The notes under the pieces: model-generated
The model's database searches: none
Told to the model about the DNA's origin: nothing
What the model saw: only the letters and a program-made list of their open reading frames with translations
Made by a program: the position numbers and the translations under genes
Shown: positions 33,240-42,239 of the stretch, one piece after another
Position numbering within the stretch: the first letter of the stretch is position 1
Layout of the letters: every line of letters begins with the position of its first letter
Assembly (NCBI GenBank): GCA_963841945.1
Contig: CAWJFC010000006.1
Coordinates: forward strand, 434,001 to 498,000
Direction of reading: 5' to 3'
Length of the DNA: 64,000 nt
Source of the DNA: Acidiflorens sp963841945
Lineage (GTDB): Bacteria; Acidobacteriota; Terriglobia; Terriglobales; Acidobacteriaceae

Positions 33240-35381
33240 ATGGCTGATTTTTTGCTTGAGATTGGTTGCGAAGAGATTCCGGCGCGCATGATTGATGGCG
33301 CGATGGGCGAGCTACGCGAGCGCCTCGGCGCACTGCTGCAGCGCGAACGCCTGGCGCCTGCCGGAGAAATCAGCTGGTTCGATACGCCGCGGCGGTTGGC
33401 GGTAATGGCGACGGGCATTCCTGCGGCGCAGCCGGATGTAACCGAGCAAGTTACCGGGCCTTCCGCGCAAGTTGCGTTTAAGGACGGACAGCCGACGCCA
33501 GCGGCGCATGCATTTGCAAAAAAGGTCGGCGTGGATGTCGGGGCGCTGGAGCGCGTGACCACGCCGAAGGGTGAATATCTGGGCGCGACGGTGGCGCGCA
33601 AGGGACGGGCGGCGGCGGAGATTCTGGCGGAGGCGCTCCCGAAGGAAATCGCCTCGCTTTACTGGCCGAAGAACATGTACTGGCGGAAGCGCGGAGAAGT
33701 TTTTGTGCGCCCGGTGCGGTGGCTGGTGGCGATGCTCGACTACGCGGTTGTGCCGATGGAAGTTTTCGGCATCGCTGCGGGGAATCATTCCCGCGGACAT
33801 CGGCAGCTCGCGCGTGAGGGAACGACGATTACGCGACCAGGTTTGTATGTGGAGGAGCTACGGGCGGCGAAGGTTCTGGGAGCTCCAGAGAGAGAACAGC
33901 TGATTCGCAAGTCGCTGGACGCGGCGACACGCACGATTCCGGGTGCTCGCTGGCGCGAAGATGGGCCGCTTCTCTCGACGGTCGTCAATCTCACGGAATT
34001 TCCGTCGGTGATACTCGGAAGTTTCGACGCGGAATTTCTCGCGTTGCCAGAAGAAGTGCTGGTGACCGTCATGCGCGATCACCAGAAATATTTCGCGATC
34101 GAAGGTGCGGATGGCAAGTTGCTGCCACATTTTTTGGCGGTGCTGAACACCGACGGCGATGCGGAGGGGTTGATCCGGCACGGGAACGAACGCGTCCTGC
34201 GGGCGCGCTTCAACGACGCGCGGTTCTTTTGGCAGACGGATCAGAAGCAGGATCTGCGCGCGCGGGTTGAATTGTTGAAGAACGTCACGTTTCAGAAAGA
34301 TCTCGGCAGCTACTACGAAAAGACGCTGCGCGTGCAGCATTTGGCGAGTTGGCTTTCAGAGACCATCAGGCAGAATGGGATCGCGGTGCGGCCGGGAATT
34401 GTGCACAAGGCTGCGTTGCTGGCGAAGGCTGACCTCACCACTGAATTGGTCAAAGAGTTCACCGAGTTGCAGGGAATTGTCGGTGGGTTATACGCCAAGG
34501 CGCAGCAACTCGATCCGGACTTGCCGGAGGCGGCTCGTTGGGGGGTCGCCGACGCCATCTACGATCATTACAAACCCGAGTCGATGGAAGATGACGTTCC
34601 GCGAACGGTTGAGGGAGCGGTGTTGTCGATTGCGGATAAGGCGGATTCGATTGCCGGGATGTTCGCGTTGGGGTTAATCCCGAGCGGATCAAAGGATCCG
34701 TTTGCGCTGCGGCGGCAAGCGAATGGAATCGTAAGGACAATTGCGGAGCACAAGCTGCCGCTGCAACTGGCAGAGATGATGGTGGATGCGCGCGAGCAGT
34801 ATCGCGGGTTGGCGGCGGAGAAGAAGTTTGCGAACGGGGATTATGAAGGATCGGTGCGGGCCTTTTTTCACGAGCGGCTGGAATTTTATTTGAAAGAGGC
34901 ACGCGGGCATGCGTATGACGTGGTGAATGCGGTGCTGGCGGCGAATGCGGACGACGTGGTCGATGCCCTGGCGCGGGCGGAGGCAGTCAGCAAGGTGCGC
35001 GGGTCGGCGGATTTTGACTCGATTTCGATTGCGTTCAAGCGCATGAAGAATATTTTGCGGCAGGCAGCGGAAAATAACCGACGCATCGCGGATCAGCTGG
35101 ATGCGGCGGCGCTGGTGGAGGAGGCGGAAAAAGAGCTGGCGGTGCTGATTCCGCAGACGGCGGCGGCGGTGGAAAAGATGCGGGCGTCCCGCAACTACGA
35201 GCAGGCGCTGCTGGAGATTGCGAGCTTGCGGCCGGCGATCGATAAATTCTTCGACAAAGTGATGGTGATGGTGGAGGACGAACCGTTGCGGGCGAACCGG
35301 CTGGCGTTGCTGCGCACGCTAGTCAAAGAGTTTTCCACTATTGCCGATTTTTCGGAGATGGTGACGGAAGGGACGAAGTAG
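33240..35381 (+). CDS. glyS: Glycyl-tRNA synthetase beta subunit
   Basis: The protein of about 713 residues is the beta subunit of GlyRS. It starts ADFLLEIGCEEIPARMI, the expected N-terminus, so ATG at 33240 is used instead of the upstream frame start. Conserved parts include GPSAQVAFKDGQPTPAA, YWPKNMYWRKRGEVFVRPVR, EFLALPEEVLVTVMRDHQKY and the C-terminal HD-like helices through RLALLRTLVKEFSTIADFSE. It binds tRNA and supports the alpha subunit. It appears intact. Confidence 0.95.
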   Translation: MADFLLEIGCEEIPARMIDGAMGELRERLGALLQRERLAPAGEISWFDTPRRLAVMATGIPAAQPDVTEQVTGPSAQVAFKDGQPTPAAHAFAKKVGVDVGALERVTTPKGEYLGATVARKGRAAAEILAEALPKEIASLYWPKNMYWRKRGEVFVRPVRWLVAMLDYAVVPMEVFGIAAGNHSRGHRQLAREGTTITRPGLYVEELRAAKVLGAPEREQLIRKSLDAATRTIPGARWREDGPLLSTVVNLTEFPSVILGSFDAEFLALPEEVLVTVMRDHQKYFAIEGADGKLLPHFLAVLNTDGDAEGLIRHGNERVLRARFNDARFFWQTDQKQDLRARVELLKNVTFQKDLGSYYEKTLRVQHLASWLSETIRQNGIAVRPGIVHKAALLAKADLTTELVKEFTELQGIVGGLYAKAQQLDPDLPEAARWGVADAIYDHYKPESMEDDVPRTVEGAVLSIADKADSIAGMFALGLIPSGSKDPFALRRQANGIVRTIAEHKLPLQLAEMMVDAREQYRGLAAEKKFANGDYEGSVRAFFHERLEFYLKEARGHAYDVVNAVLAANADDVVDALARAEAVSKVRGSADFDSISIAFKRMKNILRQAAENNRRIADQLDAAALVEEAEKELAVLIPQTAAAVEKMRASRNYEQALLEIASLRPAIDKFFDKVMVMVEDEPLRANRLALLRTLVKEFSTIADFSEMVTEGTK

Positions 35382-35421
35382 GGCAGGCGCAGGCAGTTGG
35401 TGCGCTGCAAACGAAATGCAT

Positions 35422-35488
35422 AGGTCCTTCGCTGCGCTAGGATGACAGCGTTTTTAGCGGTGACACCGTTTTAGCGATGACACCCTTT
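35422..35488. repeat. Short repeat copy 3 plus degenerate tandem GATGACA units
   Basis: AGGTCCTTCGCTGCGCTAGG and GATGACA (35422-35447) are a shortened copy of the GGTCCTTCGAC repeat. Three units of about 17 bases follow (35441, 35459, 35476), each like GGTGACACCGTTTTAGC. They lie about 80 bases upstream of ppdK. Confidence 0.55.
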
Positions 35489-35568
35489 AATAAGGCGACG
35501 AAGTTGACCTTCCACTGAAATCGAGATTCTCCGGTGCTCGATGCCGGTTTAACGAAAGGACTAATACG

Positions 35569-36267
35569 ATGGCCACGATTACTCTCCCCGAAGCGGAAAT
35601 TGCGGAAAGCAAAAACTCTAGTTCCAAGAATGCTCCGACCAAATACGTCTATTCCTTTGGCGGCGGCAAGGCTGATGGTAACGGCAAGATGAAAGATGTT
35701 CTCGGTGGGAAAGGCGCTGGCCTCGCCGAGATGACGAATGCGGGATTGCCTGTCCCTCCCGGCTTCACGATTCAGACCGAGGCTTGCCGCGAATACATGC
35801 GGAAGAATGCGGTGTCGAAAGAGGTTGACAGCCAGATGGACGCCGCGCTCGCGCAACTCGAGGCATTGCAGGGCCAGAAGCTCGGGAAGGGTGAGAATCC
35901 GCTCCTGGTGAGCGTGCGTTCGGGTGCGAAGTTTTCCATGCCGGGGATGATGGATACGATTCTGAACCTTGGGTTGAATGACCAGAGCGTGGAGGCGCTG
36001 GCCAAGCGGACGAATAATCCGCGGTTCGCGTACGACTCCTACCGGCGGCTGATTCAGATGTTCGGCAACGTGGTGCTAGAGATCGAAAAGGCGGAGTTCG
36101 AGGAAGTGTTTCGACGGCAAAAAGAAGCAGCGCAAGGTGAAGCTCGATACCGAGCTCGATGCCAAAGCGCTGAAGGAAGTGATCGAGGAATACAAGAAGG
36201 TCGTCAAGAAGCACGCCAAGCGCGACTTCCCGCAGGATGCGCACGAGCAACTGGTGATGTCGCGTGA
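35569..36267 (+). CDS. ppdK: Pyruvate phosphate dikinase, N-terminal part before frameshift
   Basis: This frame holds the first 180 or so residues of the enzyme: YSFGGGKADGNGKMKDVLGG and KGAGLAEMTNAGLPVPPGFT near the nucleotide-binding start, then LVSVRSGAKFSMPGMMDTIL. After EFEEVF (position 36111) one extra C at 36112 throws it out of frame, and the last 50 or so residues are junk. Dropping that base restores DGKKKQRKVKLDTELD and joins the next feature for a 933-residue protein, near the usual 880-930. PPDK interconverts pyruvate and PEP with ATP and phosphate. A GAAAGGA ribosome-binding site precedes the ATG. Confidence 0.88.
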   Translation: MATITLPEAEIAESKNSSSKNAPTKYVYSFGGGKADGNGKMKDVLGGKGAGLAEMTNAGLPVPPGFTIQTEACREYMRKNAVSKEVDSQMDAALAQLEALQGQKLGKGENPLLVSVRSGAKFSMPGMMDTILNLGLNDQSVEALAKRTNNPRFAYDSYRRLIQMFGNVVLEIEKAEFEEVFRRQKEAAQGEARYRARCQSAEGSDRGIQEGRQEARQARLPAGCARATGDVA

Positions 36268-38371
36268 CGCCGTGTTCCGCTCCTGGCAGAACGATCGCGC
36301 GAAGCACTATCGCCGGATCAACAGTATTTCCGACGAACTGGGAACAGCGGTCAATGTGCAGGCGATGGTCTACGGCAACCTGGGGGATACGTCGGGAACG
36401 GGGGTCGGTTTCACGCGCAATCCAGCGAACGGAACGAAAGAGTTTTATGGCGAATACCTGATGAATGCTCAGGGCGAGGACGTCGTCTCGGGTGTGCGGA
36501 CGCCGGTGCCAATTCTCGAACTTGAGAAGGCGATGCCTGAGGTTTACAGGCAGCTGCGGGAGATCACGACGCGGCTGGAAACGCACTACAAAGACATGCA
36601 GGATTTCGAGTTCACCATTCAGGACGGTAAGCTCTACATGCTGCAGACGCGCAACGGCAAACGCACTGGTCTTGCCGCGGTGCGCGTTGCGTTGCAAATG
36701 GTGGAGGAAGGGCTGATCACGAAGGAAGAAGCGATCTTTCGGGTAGAGCCGAATCAGCTTTACGATTTTCTGGTTCCGCGACTAGATGAGAAGGGACAGA
36801 AGATAGAAGTGCTGGCGAAAGGCCTCCCGGCTTCGCCGGGCGCGGCCGTTGGCCAAATCGTCTTTACCGCCGATGCGGCGGTACAGGCGGTGCAAAAGGA
36901 CAGCAAGACACCGGTGATCTTGGTGCGCGGCGAGACCACGCCCGAAGATATTCACGGCATGGAAGTGGCCAAGGGCATTCTGACTTCGCGCGGCGGAATG
37001 ACGAGCCACGCGGCGGTGGTCACTCGCGGCATGGGCAAGTGCTGCGTTGCGGGCGCGGGCGATGTCGATGTCAACGAAAAAGCCAGCGAGATGCGCGTGA
37101 AGGGGCAAGTGTTTAAGGCTGGCGACTGGATTTCGCTCGATGGAACGACAGGTCGGGTGATCAAGGGGAAGTTGAACACGCTTGATCCTTCGCCGGACGA
37201 TCCGGAGCTGCAGAAGTTTATGGCGTGGGCCGATCCGTATCGCACAATGAAAGTTCGGGCGAATGCCGACATTCCGCGGGATGCGATCCAGGCGCGGGCA
37301 TTTGGAGCGGAGGGAATTGGACTGTGCCGCACCGAGCACATGTTTTTTGGCGAGGCGAAGATTCCGCACATGCGGGCGATGATTCTTGCTGATACGGAAA
37401 AGGACAGGCGCGCGGCGTTGAAGAAGCTTTTGCCGATGCAACGGAACGATTTTATCGGCGTTTTCCGGGCGATGGACGGGTTTCCGGTAACGATACGTAC
37501 GCTCGATCCGCCGTTGCATGAGTTCTTGCCGCGGCGCGAAGACTTGATGGTCGACATCGCGACTTTGCAGTATGCGGACGCTAAAGAGAAGAAGGCGCTG
37601 GTTGGAAAGTACAAGGATTACGGGGCAAAGGTAGTCGGCGATTTGAAGAAGCTGATGCCGACTCTACTCGCGCGGGTGGAACAGTTGCACGAGTTCAACC
37701 CGATGCTGGGGCATCGCGGATGTCGTTTGGGGATTACTTATCCGGAGATCACGGAGATGCAGGCGCGCGCGATTTTCGAGGCGGCAGTGGCTGTCGCGAA
37801 ACAGGGCGTGAAGGTATTCCCGGAGGTGATGATTCCGCTGACCGCGACACGGAATGAAATGGCGAACCAGGCGGCGATCGTAAAACGGGTGGCTAGCGAG
37901 GTGTTTGCCGAGAAAGAAACAACCGTCGATTATCTGGTCGGCACGATGATCGAGTTGCCGCGGGCGGCGCTGGTAGCCGACGAGATCGCCAAGGAAGCGC
38001 AGTTCTTTTCCTTTGGGACAAACGATCTGACACAGACGACCTGGGGCTTCTCACGCGATGACGTGAACAAGATCCTGCCGACGTACCTTGAGCTTGGGAT
38101 CATCAAGCACGATCCGTTCGCGGTGCTGGACCGGGAGGGGGTTGGGCAGCTGGTGAAGATGGCGACTGAGCGCGGGCGGAAGACGCGCTCGAACCTGAAG
38201 GTTGGAATCTGTGGTGAGCATGGCGGCGAACCTTCCTCGGTCGAGTTCTGCCACCAAACGGGGCTCAATTACGTTTCGTGCTCACCGTTCCGGGTATTGA
38301 CAGCGCGGCTCGCGGCAGCGCAGACCGCAGCCAGTGAAGCGCTGAAGATCGAGGGCGGAAGGACAAAGTAA
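36137..38371 (+). CDS. ppdK: Pyruvate phosphate dikinase, main part after frameshift
   Basis: This frame carries the rest of PPDK. It contains the nucleotide-binding stretch QAMVYGNLGDTSGTGVGFTR, and the swivelling phosphohistidine domain with GGMTSHAAVVTRGMGKCCVA (His near residue 294 here). The PEP/pyruvate barrel follows, with CRTEHMFF, GHRGCRLGITYPEI, the MIELPRAAL segment, FGTNDLTQTTWGFSRDD and the catalytic cysteine in VGICGEHGGEP. All catalytic residues are present, so only the one-base insertion at 36112 separates it from its N-terminus. The GTG at 36137 is the frame limit, not a real start. Confidence 0.9.
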   Translation: MKLDTELDAKALKEVIEEYKKVVKKHAKRDFPQDAHEQLVMSRDAVFRSWQNDRAKHYRRINSISDELGTAVNVQAMVYGNLGDTSGTGVGFTRNPANGTKEFYGEYLMNAQGEDVVSGVRTPVPILELEKAMPEVYRQLREITTRLETHYKDMQDFEFTIQDGKLYMLQTRNGKRTGLAAVRVALQMVEEGLITKEEAIFRVEPNQLYDFLVPRLDEKGQKIEVLAKGLPASPGAAVGQIVFTADAAVQAVQKDSKTPVILVRGETTPEDIHGMEVAKGILTSRGGMTSHAAVVTRGMGKCCVAGAGDVDVNEKASEMRVKGQVFKAGDWISLDGTTGRVIKGKLNTLDPSPDDPELQKFMAWADPYRTMKVRANADIPRDAIQARAFGAEGIGLCRTEHMFFGEAKIPHMRAMILADTEKDRRAALKKLLPMQRNDFIGVFRAMDGFPVTIRTLDPPLHEFLPRREDLMVDIATLQYADAKEKKALVGKYKDYGAKVVGDLKKLMPTLLARVEQLHEFNPMLGHRGCRLGITYPEITEMQARAIFEAAVAVAKQGVKVFPEVMIPLTATRNEMANQAAIVKRVASEVFAEKETTVDYLVGTMIELPRAALVADEIAKEAQFFSFGTNDLTQTTWGFSRDDVNKILPTYLELGIIKHDPFAVLDREGVGQLVKMATERGRKTRSNLKVGICGEHGGEPSSVEFCHQTGLNYVSCSPFRVLTARLAAAQTAASEALKIEGGRTK

Positions 38372-38487
38372 GGGATACCGCCTACGAATCGGAACTGCGG
38401 GTGCGCTGAGTTTGCAAGAATTTTTGCCAGTAGTTTCTGCGATCTCAGCGTGCTCCGTGGCTGTCAGCTGGCGTTCGCGCCGGGCAG

Positions 38488-39081
38488 TCAGTTGACTTTC
38501 TGCAGCCGGGCAATCAGTTTTTGCGCGAGATTCTCCTCCGATTCCGACCACAGCAGGCGGGCGGTCGCGCCGGCGTTCTTTTCCACGTTGGCGGTAAATT
38601 CGACCAGGCGCTGGACGTTGCTGCGAATGCGATTTTCAGCTTCCATGCTCAAAGCCAGTTCTTCATGCAGGAACGGACCATCAAGGCCGAAGTCGACCTG
38701 GATATGTCCCGCGGCCGAGGCGGCATTTTCTTCAAACTCCAGGCCGTGAGCGATGGTGCGCACGAGCAAGGGCTGCAGCATCCATTTCAGCTCCCCGTCT
38801 GCTGGCGCCCAAAGGTCCCAATAGGCTTCGAAAACATAGGCATAATCTTCGTGGACGAACTCAGCGACTGCGCCAGCCGCTTCCTCGGGAGGCAGACCAG
38901 GAACGAAACGCCGTTCGAGGATCGTAGGCTCGGCCCAGGAAACCGGGTGGACGCCGACGTAGGTCACGCCTGGCCTGGCCGGTGAAAAGGGAAGCTGCTG
39001 GAGGACGCTGACGGTGCGAGGCAGAATCTCCGGGGCTTCAAAACTTGGAAACCACAAGCTCAGATAAAGCGAATCAGCCAT
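38488..39081 (-). CDS. Conserved hypothetical protein
   Basis: The 197-residue soluble protein begins MADSLYLSLWFPSFE, then a proline-rich beta segment, several aromatic residues (YVFEAYWDLWAPADGEL) and a C-terminal helical region (RLVEFTANVEKNAGATARLL) that looks coiled-coil. It has no signal peptide or motif that I know. Similar proteins of unknown function occur in Acidobacteriota as I recall them. It is convergent with ppdK; its start abuts the promoter region of tRNA-Glu. Confidence 0.7.
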   Translation of the reverse strand: MADSLYLSLWFPSFEAPEILPRTVSVLQQLPFSPARPGVTYVGVHPVSWAEPTILERRFVPGLPPEEAAGAVAEFVHEDYAYVFEAYWDLWAPADGELKWMLQPLLVRTIAHGLEFEENAASAAGHIQVDFGLDGPFLHEELALSMEAENRIRSNVQRLVEFTANVEKNAGATARLLWSESEENLAQKLIARLQKVN

Positions 39082-39147
39082 CCGAATATTTTAATCGCTT
39101 TTGGTCGCTGGGCAGCTGCGCTCGAAGTTCTGTATCGAAGTTCTGTT

Positions 39148-39177
39148 TTGACAGCGCAAAAAGCGCGCTGTTAGTAT
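39148..39177 (+). promoter_or_regulatory. Predicted sigma-70 promoter of tRNA-Glu
   Basis: TTGACA (39148-39153), an 18-base spacer, then TAGTAT (39172-39177). Start of transcription would be about 43 bases before the tRNA. The -35 box is the exact consensus. Confidence 0.65.
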
Positions 39178-39226
39178 GAAGGTCTGCAGGAAGAGTCCGG
39201 TCGCGCAACATCATCACAACCGGAAT

Positions 39227-39304
39227 GTCCCCGTCGTCTAGCCTGGCCTAGGACATCGCCCTTTCACGGCGGTAACGCGGGTTCAAATCCCGCCGGGGAC
39301 GCCA
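39227..39304 (+). tRNA. tRNA-Glu (UUC), with encoded CCA
   Basis: Acceptor arms GTCCCCG and CGGGGAC pair fully. The anticodon loop is CTTTCAC with TTC at positions 34-36. The T arm GCGGG/CCCGC carries TTCAAAT. The discriminator G is followed by CCA in the DNA. It is intact and reads Glu GAA/GAG codons. Confidence 0.95.
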
Positions 39305-39690
39305 AGATTCAAAAGCAGTTTGAAATTAAGCGATTTTGAGCGAGAGCCGATTTAGGAATGCGCGAGCGATTGCTTGAACTGAGGGGCCACCTGGAAATCA
39401 AATCCAGCGGGTCCGGAACGAGTCTACGAGCCGTGGTTCCTGTGGTCGTTGATGAGCAGCCTGGCTGCGGCCCGGATTGCGGGCCAGCCATTTCTCCGGT
39501 ACCCACGCCATAAACACCTAAGACTCATTCAGCCAAATCGCTCTCATTCCCCTTCGCCTCTCCCGCAACCGGAATCAGGTTGTTTAGGGTCGCACCAAAC
39601 CGGAAAAAGTGGGTACGCAGTTTGTGCAGTAGTGTGTCCGAGAAAAAGCTGTCCTCGCAGTGAGTTGACTGAAGTAAATCATCGCTTCAA
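39305..39690. other. Gene-free region after tRNA-Glu
   Basis: About 390 bases with no convincing gene on either strand. A stretch like GGAAAAAGTGGGTACGCAG (near 39601) and other fragments might be old element or integration debris, but no integrase or att repeat can be shown. Confidence 0.4.
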
Positions 39691-39696
39691 AAGAAT

Positions 39697-39715
39697 GGCT
39701 GCGCTGGGCGCAGCC
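39697..39715 (-). terminator. Probable terminator of the SYLF gene
   Basis: On the minus strand GGCTGCG/CGCAGCC forms a 7-bp stem with a 5-base loop, followed by ATTCTTTTG, about 45 bases after the stop codon. Confidence 0.45.
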
Positions 39716-39759
39716 ATGATCAATGCACGTGCCGCTCGTCAGTGTGCGGCGGTCCGACC

Positions 39760-40488
39760 CTACATGCCCTGCGGGTTGCGCGCCTGCTCGGAATACTTTC
39801 TTAGAGCGGTCAACAATGCATGGCTGCCTTCGGGCGGAGCCACTTTTCCGGATAAGACGCGCGAAAATGGAATCATCTTTCCGTAAAGCAAGCGCGTCGA
39901 GTCCTTATCTTGGGTAACCGCTGCACCGCTCAAGTCTATGCCAGCGAAAATGCCGCGGGCGCGCGAGTACGTCAAGATTTCGGCGTTCATTTTCCAGTCC
40001 GTGCCGGCAGCCGCGTCGCGTCCTACCGGGCCAGCGGCGGCGGAGGCGTCGGCACCAAGTTTGAACTTACTGGAAAGCAAATGATCCATACCCTTTTGGT
40101 TCATCACGACCATGACAACGTCAACTGCCTGGCCGCCAAGTTGTAAGCCCCAGCTGCCTCCGGTGAGGGAGATAGGAGCGGGTGCGCTCCATCCATCCGT
40201 GGTTCTGCAAACGGCTATGCCCCGGCCATGTTCTCCGCCGAAGCCGACCGCGATCTTCACTACGGATGGAACGATTGCGAGGCACTTGGCATCGCTCATG
40301 ATCTTGTCGGGAATTGCTTTGTCCGGCGTCGCCATGATTTCGTTAAGGACGTTCGCTGAGTTGTCGATGCGCTTCGCAATATCGGACTCGTCCTTGTCGT
40401 CCGCTCCCCAACACACGCTGGCCATCAGCAGGATGACAGCGCCGACGACCACGAAGGCCATTTGTATTGCCCGTTTTTTTGATTTCAC
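39760..40488 (-). CDS. SYLF-domain (YSC84-like) exported lipid-binding protein
   Basis: The GTG at 40488 is chosen because AAAGAGG precedes it. The 242-residue product has a signal peptide or membrane anchor (hydrophobic about residues 12-28). The SYLF domain shows the family pattern: DAKCLAIVPSVVKIAVGFGG, HGRGIAVCRTTDGWSAP, GGSWGLQLGGQAVDVVMVVM and YSRARGIFAGIDLSGAAV. These proteins bind phosphoinositides or other lipids; bacterial forms are exported and of unknown role. It is the edge of a run of small stress-type envelope genes. Confidence 0.88.
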   Translation of the reverse strand: MKSKKRAIQMAFVVVGAVILLMASVCWGADDKDESDIAKRIDNSANVLNEIMATPDKAIPDKIMSDAKCLAIVPSVVKIAVGFGGEHGRGIAVCRTTDGWSAPAPISLTGGSWGLQLGGQAVDVVMVVMNQKGMDHLLSSKFKLGADASAAAGPVGRDAAAGTDWKMNAEILTYSRARGIFAGIDLSGAAVTQDKDSTRLLYGKMIPFSRVLSGKVAPPEGSHALLTALRKYSEQARNPQGM

Positions 40489-40667
40489 AGTAACCTCTTT
40501 CTGAGCTCGCCGTTCCGGCGCCACAACCTCGCTAAACTAATGCTCACAATGTAGCGGCCAGGCCCGCAACCTTCCATCGGTGTGGTGCTGTAGACAGCGG
40601 CAAGAACATCCCCTAGGCCTCGTTGGCCAACGTGTGCGGTGCATCGTATGGCACCTGATTAAACAAA

Positions 40668-40691
40668 GAACCACGGCGTTTGCCGTGGCTC
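40668..40691 (-). terminator. Intrinsic terminator of the Q-rich protein gene
   Basis: On the minus strand GAGCCACGGC/GCCGTGGTTC forms a 10-bp stem with a 4-base loop, followed by TTTGTTT. It sits about 40 bases past the stop at 40733. Confidence 0.7.
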
Positions 40692-40732
40692 TTGCCCTGC
40701 CGGTCGGTTCGAACAATAGGCGGCCGCTTCAA

Positions 40733-40990
40733 CTACGATGCGCGCCGTTTTTCGTCTTCCTGCTCCTGCTGCTGGCCGCCCGGTTGGCGCGACGGGTCCT
40801 TCTTTGAGACGTCCTTCAAGTCGCCCCTTTCGTCAGATTGTGACTGTCCCGGTTTCCGATTGTCAGAGGTGTCGACCGAGCCGGTCGGATTCTGTCCCTG
40901 CTGATTCGACTGCTGGCCTCGCTGGTCGGACTGAGAATGTCCACCATGCTGGCCCTGTTGTCCTTGCTGCTTGTTCGGTTCGTTTCCCAT
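40733..40990 (-). CDS. Small Gln-rich hydrophilic protein (hydrophilin-like)
   Basis: The 85-residue protein is almost entirely Gln, Gly, Ser, Asp, Asn and charged residues, with no hydrophobic core or cysteine. It has repeats such as QQGQ and SQSDQRG/SQSDERG. Composition is that of hydrophilins that protect against drying or salt. A clear AAGGAG site precedes the ATG and a terminator follows, so it is a real single gene despite low complexity. Function is inferred from composition only. Confidence 0.65.
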   Translation of the reverse strand: MGNEPNKQQGQQGQHGGHSQSDQRGQQSNQQGQNPTGSVDTSDNRKPGQSQSDERGDLKDVSKKDPSRQPGGQQQEQEDEKRRAS

Positions 40991-41098
40991 GAGAATTGCT
41001 CCTTAATCACAGCGACCCGAAGCATATGATCCTGCAATTTATGCCCCGTTATGGTCTTCGTGCAACAAATTCAATCTCGAACAACAAAACTCGGCCAT

Positions 41099-41314
41099 TT
41101 AGGCGTTGCTCCTACCGGCAATCATGATGCCCGCACCTACCACTACGAGTAAGACGCTGACGGCTGGCGGCACGCGTTCATCATGCCTGGTAGTGACTCC
41201 CACGTGGGCGTCACTAACTCGCAATTCGTGGTGAGACGCGTGCGGGAAGGGGACCACGAAGGAAACTATCCCCAAGACCAGTACTATCAACCCGATGGCT
41301 AAGAGCGCTTTCAT
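41099..41314 (-). CDS. Small membrane protein with two hydrophobic segments
   Basis: The start at 41314 follows GGAGGA; the longer frame is not needed. The 71-residue product has membrane segments at about residues 2-20 and 51-66. They are joined by a polar, His-rich loop (HASHHELRVSDAHVG) likely outside the cytoplasmic membrane. I recognise no family for certain; the layout resembles small DUF3185-type membrane proteins. Same strand as the neighbouring glycine-zipper gene upstream. Confidence 0.6.
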   Translation of the reverse strand: MKALLAIGLIVLVLGIVSFVVPFPHASHHELRVSDAHVGVTTRHDERVPPAVSVLLVVVGAGIMIAGRSNA

Positions 41315-41361
41315 TGTTGTTATTCCTCCGAGTAAGCGGCTGTTCTGCAAAGTAGCTGTTC

Positions 41362-41919
41362 TTACCCTGCCTTCGGAAGATTCTGGTATTGCGGCTCATC
41401 CGAGGCCGCTTCCGACGTCGAGGAAATATCTTTGGCGCCGGTCTGTTCCAAAATGTCTTTGGCTCGCTTTTTCATCTCTGAATTCTCGCAATGGACTGAA
41501 AGCAGAATGCCGCCATCTTTTACTCTGCCCTCGTAACGCTTCGCCTCGTACTCGGGAATTCCCATTCCAACCAGAGCCCCCGCAATGCCTCCCAGGGCGC
41601 CACCGACGCCGACTCCCGCCAGAGCGGCCATGAGTGGTCCGGCCGCGATGAAAGGTCCCACGCCCGGGATCGCGAGTGTCCCAATACCCACCAGCCACCC
41701 GAGAGTTCCTCCAACCACGGCTCCCGTGCCTGCACCGGTCGTAGCACCCTCCGGTGCTTTGGTTCCTTTTTCAACGGCAAAATCTCTTGTCCCCGTACCT
41801 TCAGGGAACAAAACCGAAATGTCGCTGCTATTGAACCCTCCAATACGTAGTCTTTCCACGCCGTTCTCAACACTCGCATATAGCGGATAAATTCCGAAGA
41901 CTGCGGTTTTGCTTGCCAT
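41362..41919 (-). CDS. Glycine-zipper, YflT-like stress protein
   Basis: The 185-residue protein has an N-terminal alpha/beta part (VFGIYPLYASVENGVERLRI) like the general-stress YflT/Gsp17M domain. Two hydrophobic Gly/Ala-rich segments (about 60-122) follow with glycine-zipper spacing such as GAGTGAVVGGTLGWLVG. The C-terminal strand EGRVKDGGILLSVHC returns to the YflT-like fold. Membrane-spanning glycine zippers are found in envelope stress proteins. It probably responds to stress, but no function is proven. Confidence 0.72.
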   Translation of the reverse strand: MASKTAVFGIYPLYASVENGVERLRIGGFNSSDISVLFPEGTGTRDFAVEKGTKAPEGATTGAGTGAVVGGTLGWLVGIGTLAIPGVGPFIAAGPLMAALAGVGVGGALGGIAGALVGMGIPEYEAKRYEGRVKDGGILLSVHCENSEMKKRAKDILEQTGAKDISSTSEAASDEPQYQNLPKAG

Positions 41920-42239
41920 TGATAGCTACCTGCTTTCTTGGGTTAGATACAAATAAAGATCGACAAAGCAAGAGGGATGACCCGGACTGAAGGAGCTTCC
42001 CGTCGCTCTGAAGGGTAGTGCTGCTCTCCAGGATCGGGCATGTTCTCTTCTTCTTCATCTAACTTTTCTTCTAACAAAGCATACGTGCGCCGACCGAAGC
42101 CCGGCCATACGGTCAACTCCCTAATACTTTCGTAAAATATCTGTAGCGGAATCCGCGGCTTGGACCTCATTCAAGAGTGAACTGGAGCGATGTTTGAGGG
42201 ACAATACACTCGCTGTCTGCTGGACTGCATCTTAGAGCG
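41920..42239. other. Intergenic region between divergent genes
   Basis: About 320 bases between the divergent glycine-zipper and Crp-like genes. It should hold both promoters. A 75-residue minus-strand frame (41943-42170) with a hydrophobic end is open, but its ribosome-binding site is weak and no family is apparent. I see no clear operator. Confidence 0.4.

Noticed and set aside
39449..39886. 145-residue plus-strand frame after tRNA-Glu
   Set aside because: No homology-like motif and overlaps the SYLF gene end; considered as an integrase remnant but nothing supports it.
41943..42170. 75-residue minus-strand frame with hydrophobic tail
   Set aside because: Weak ribosome-binding site and no family; kept only as a note in the intergenic entry.
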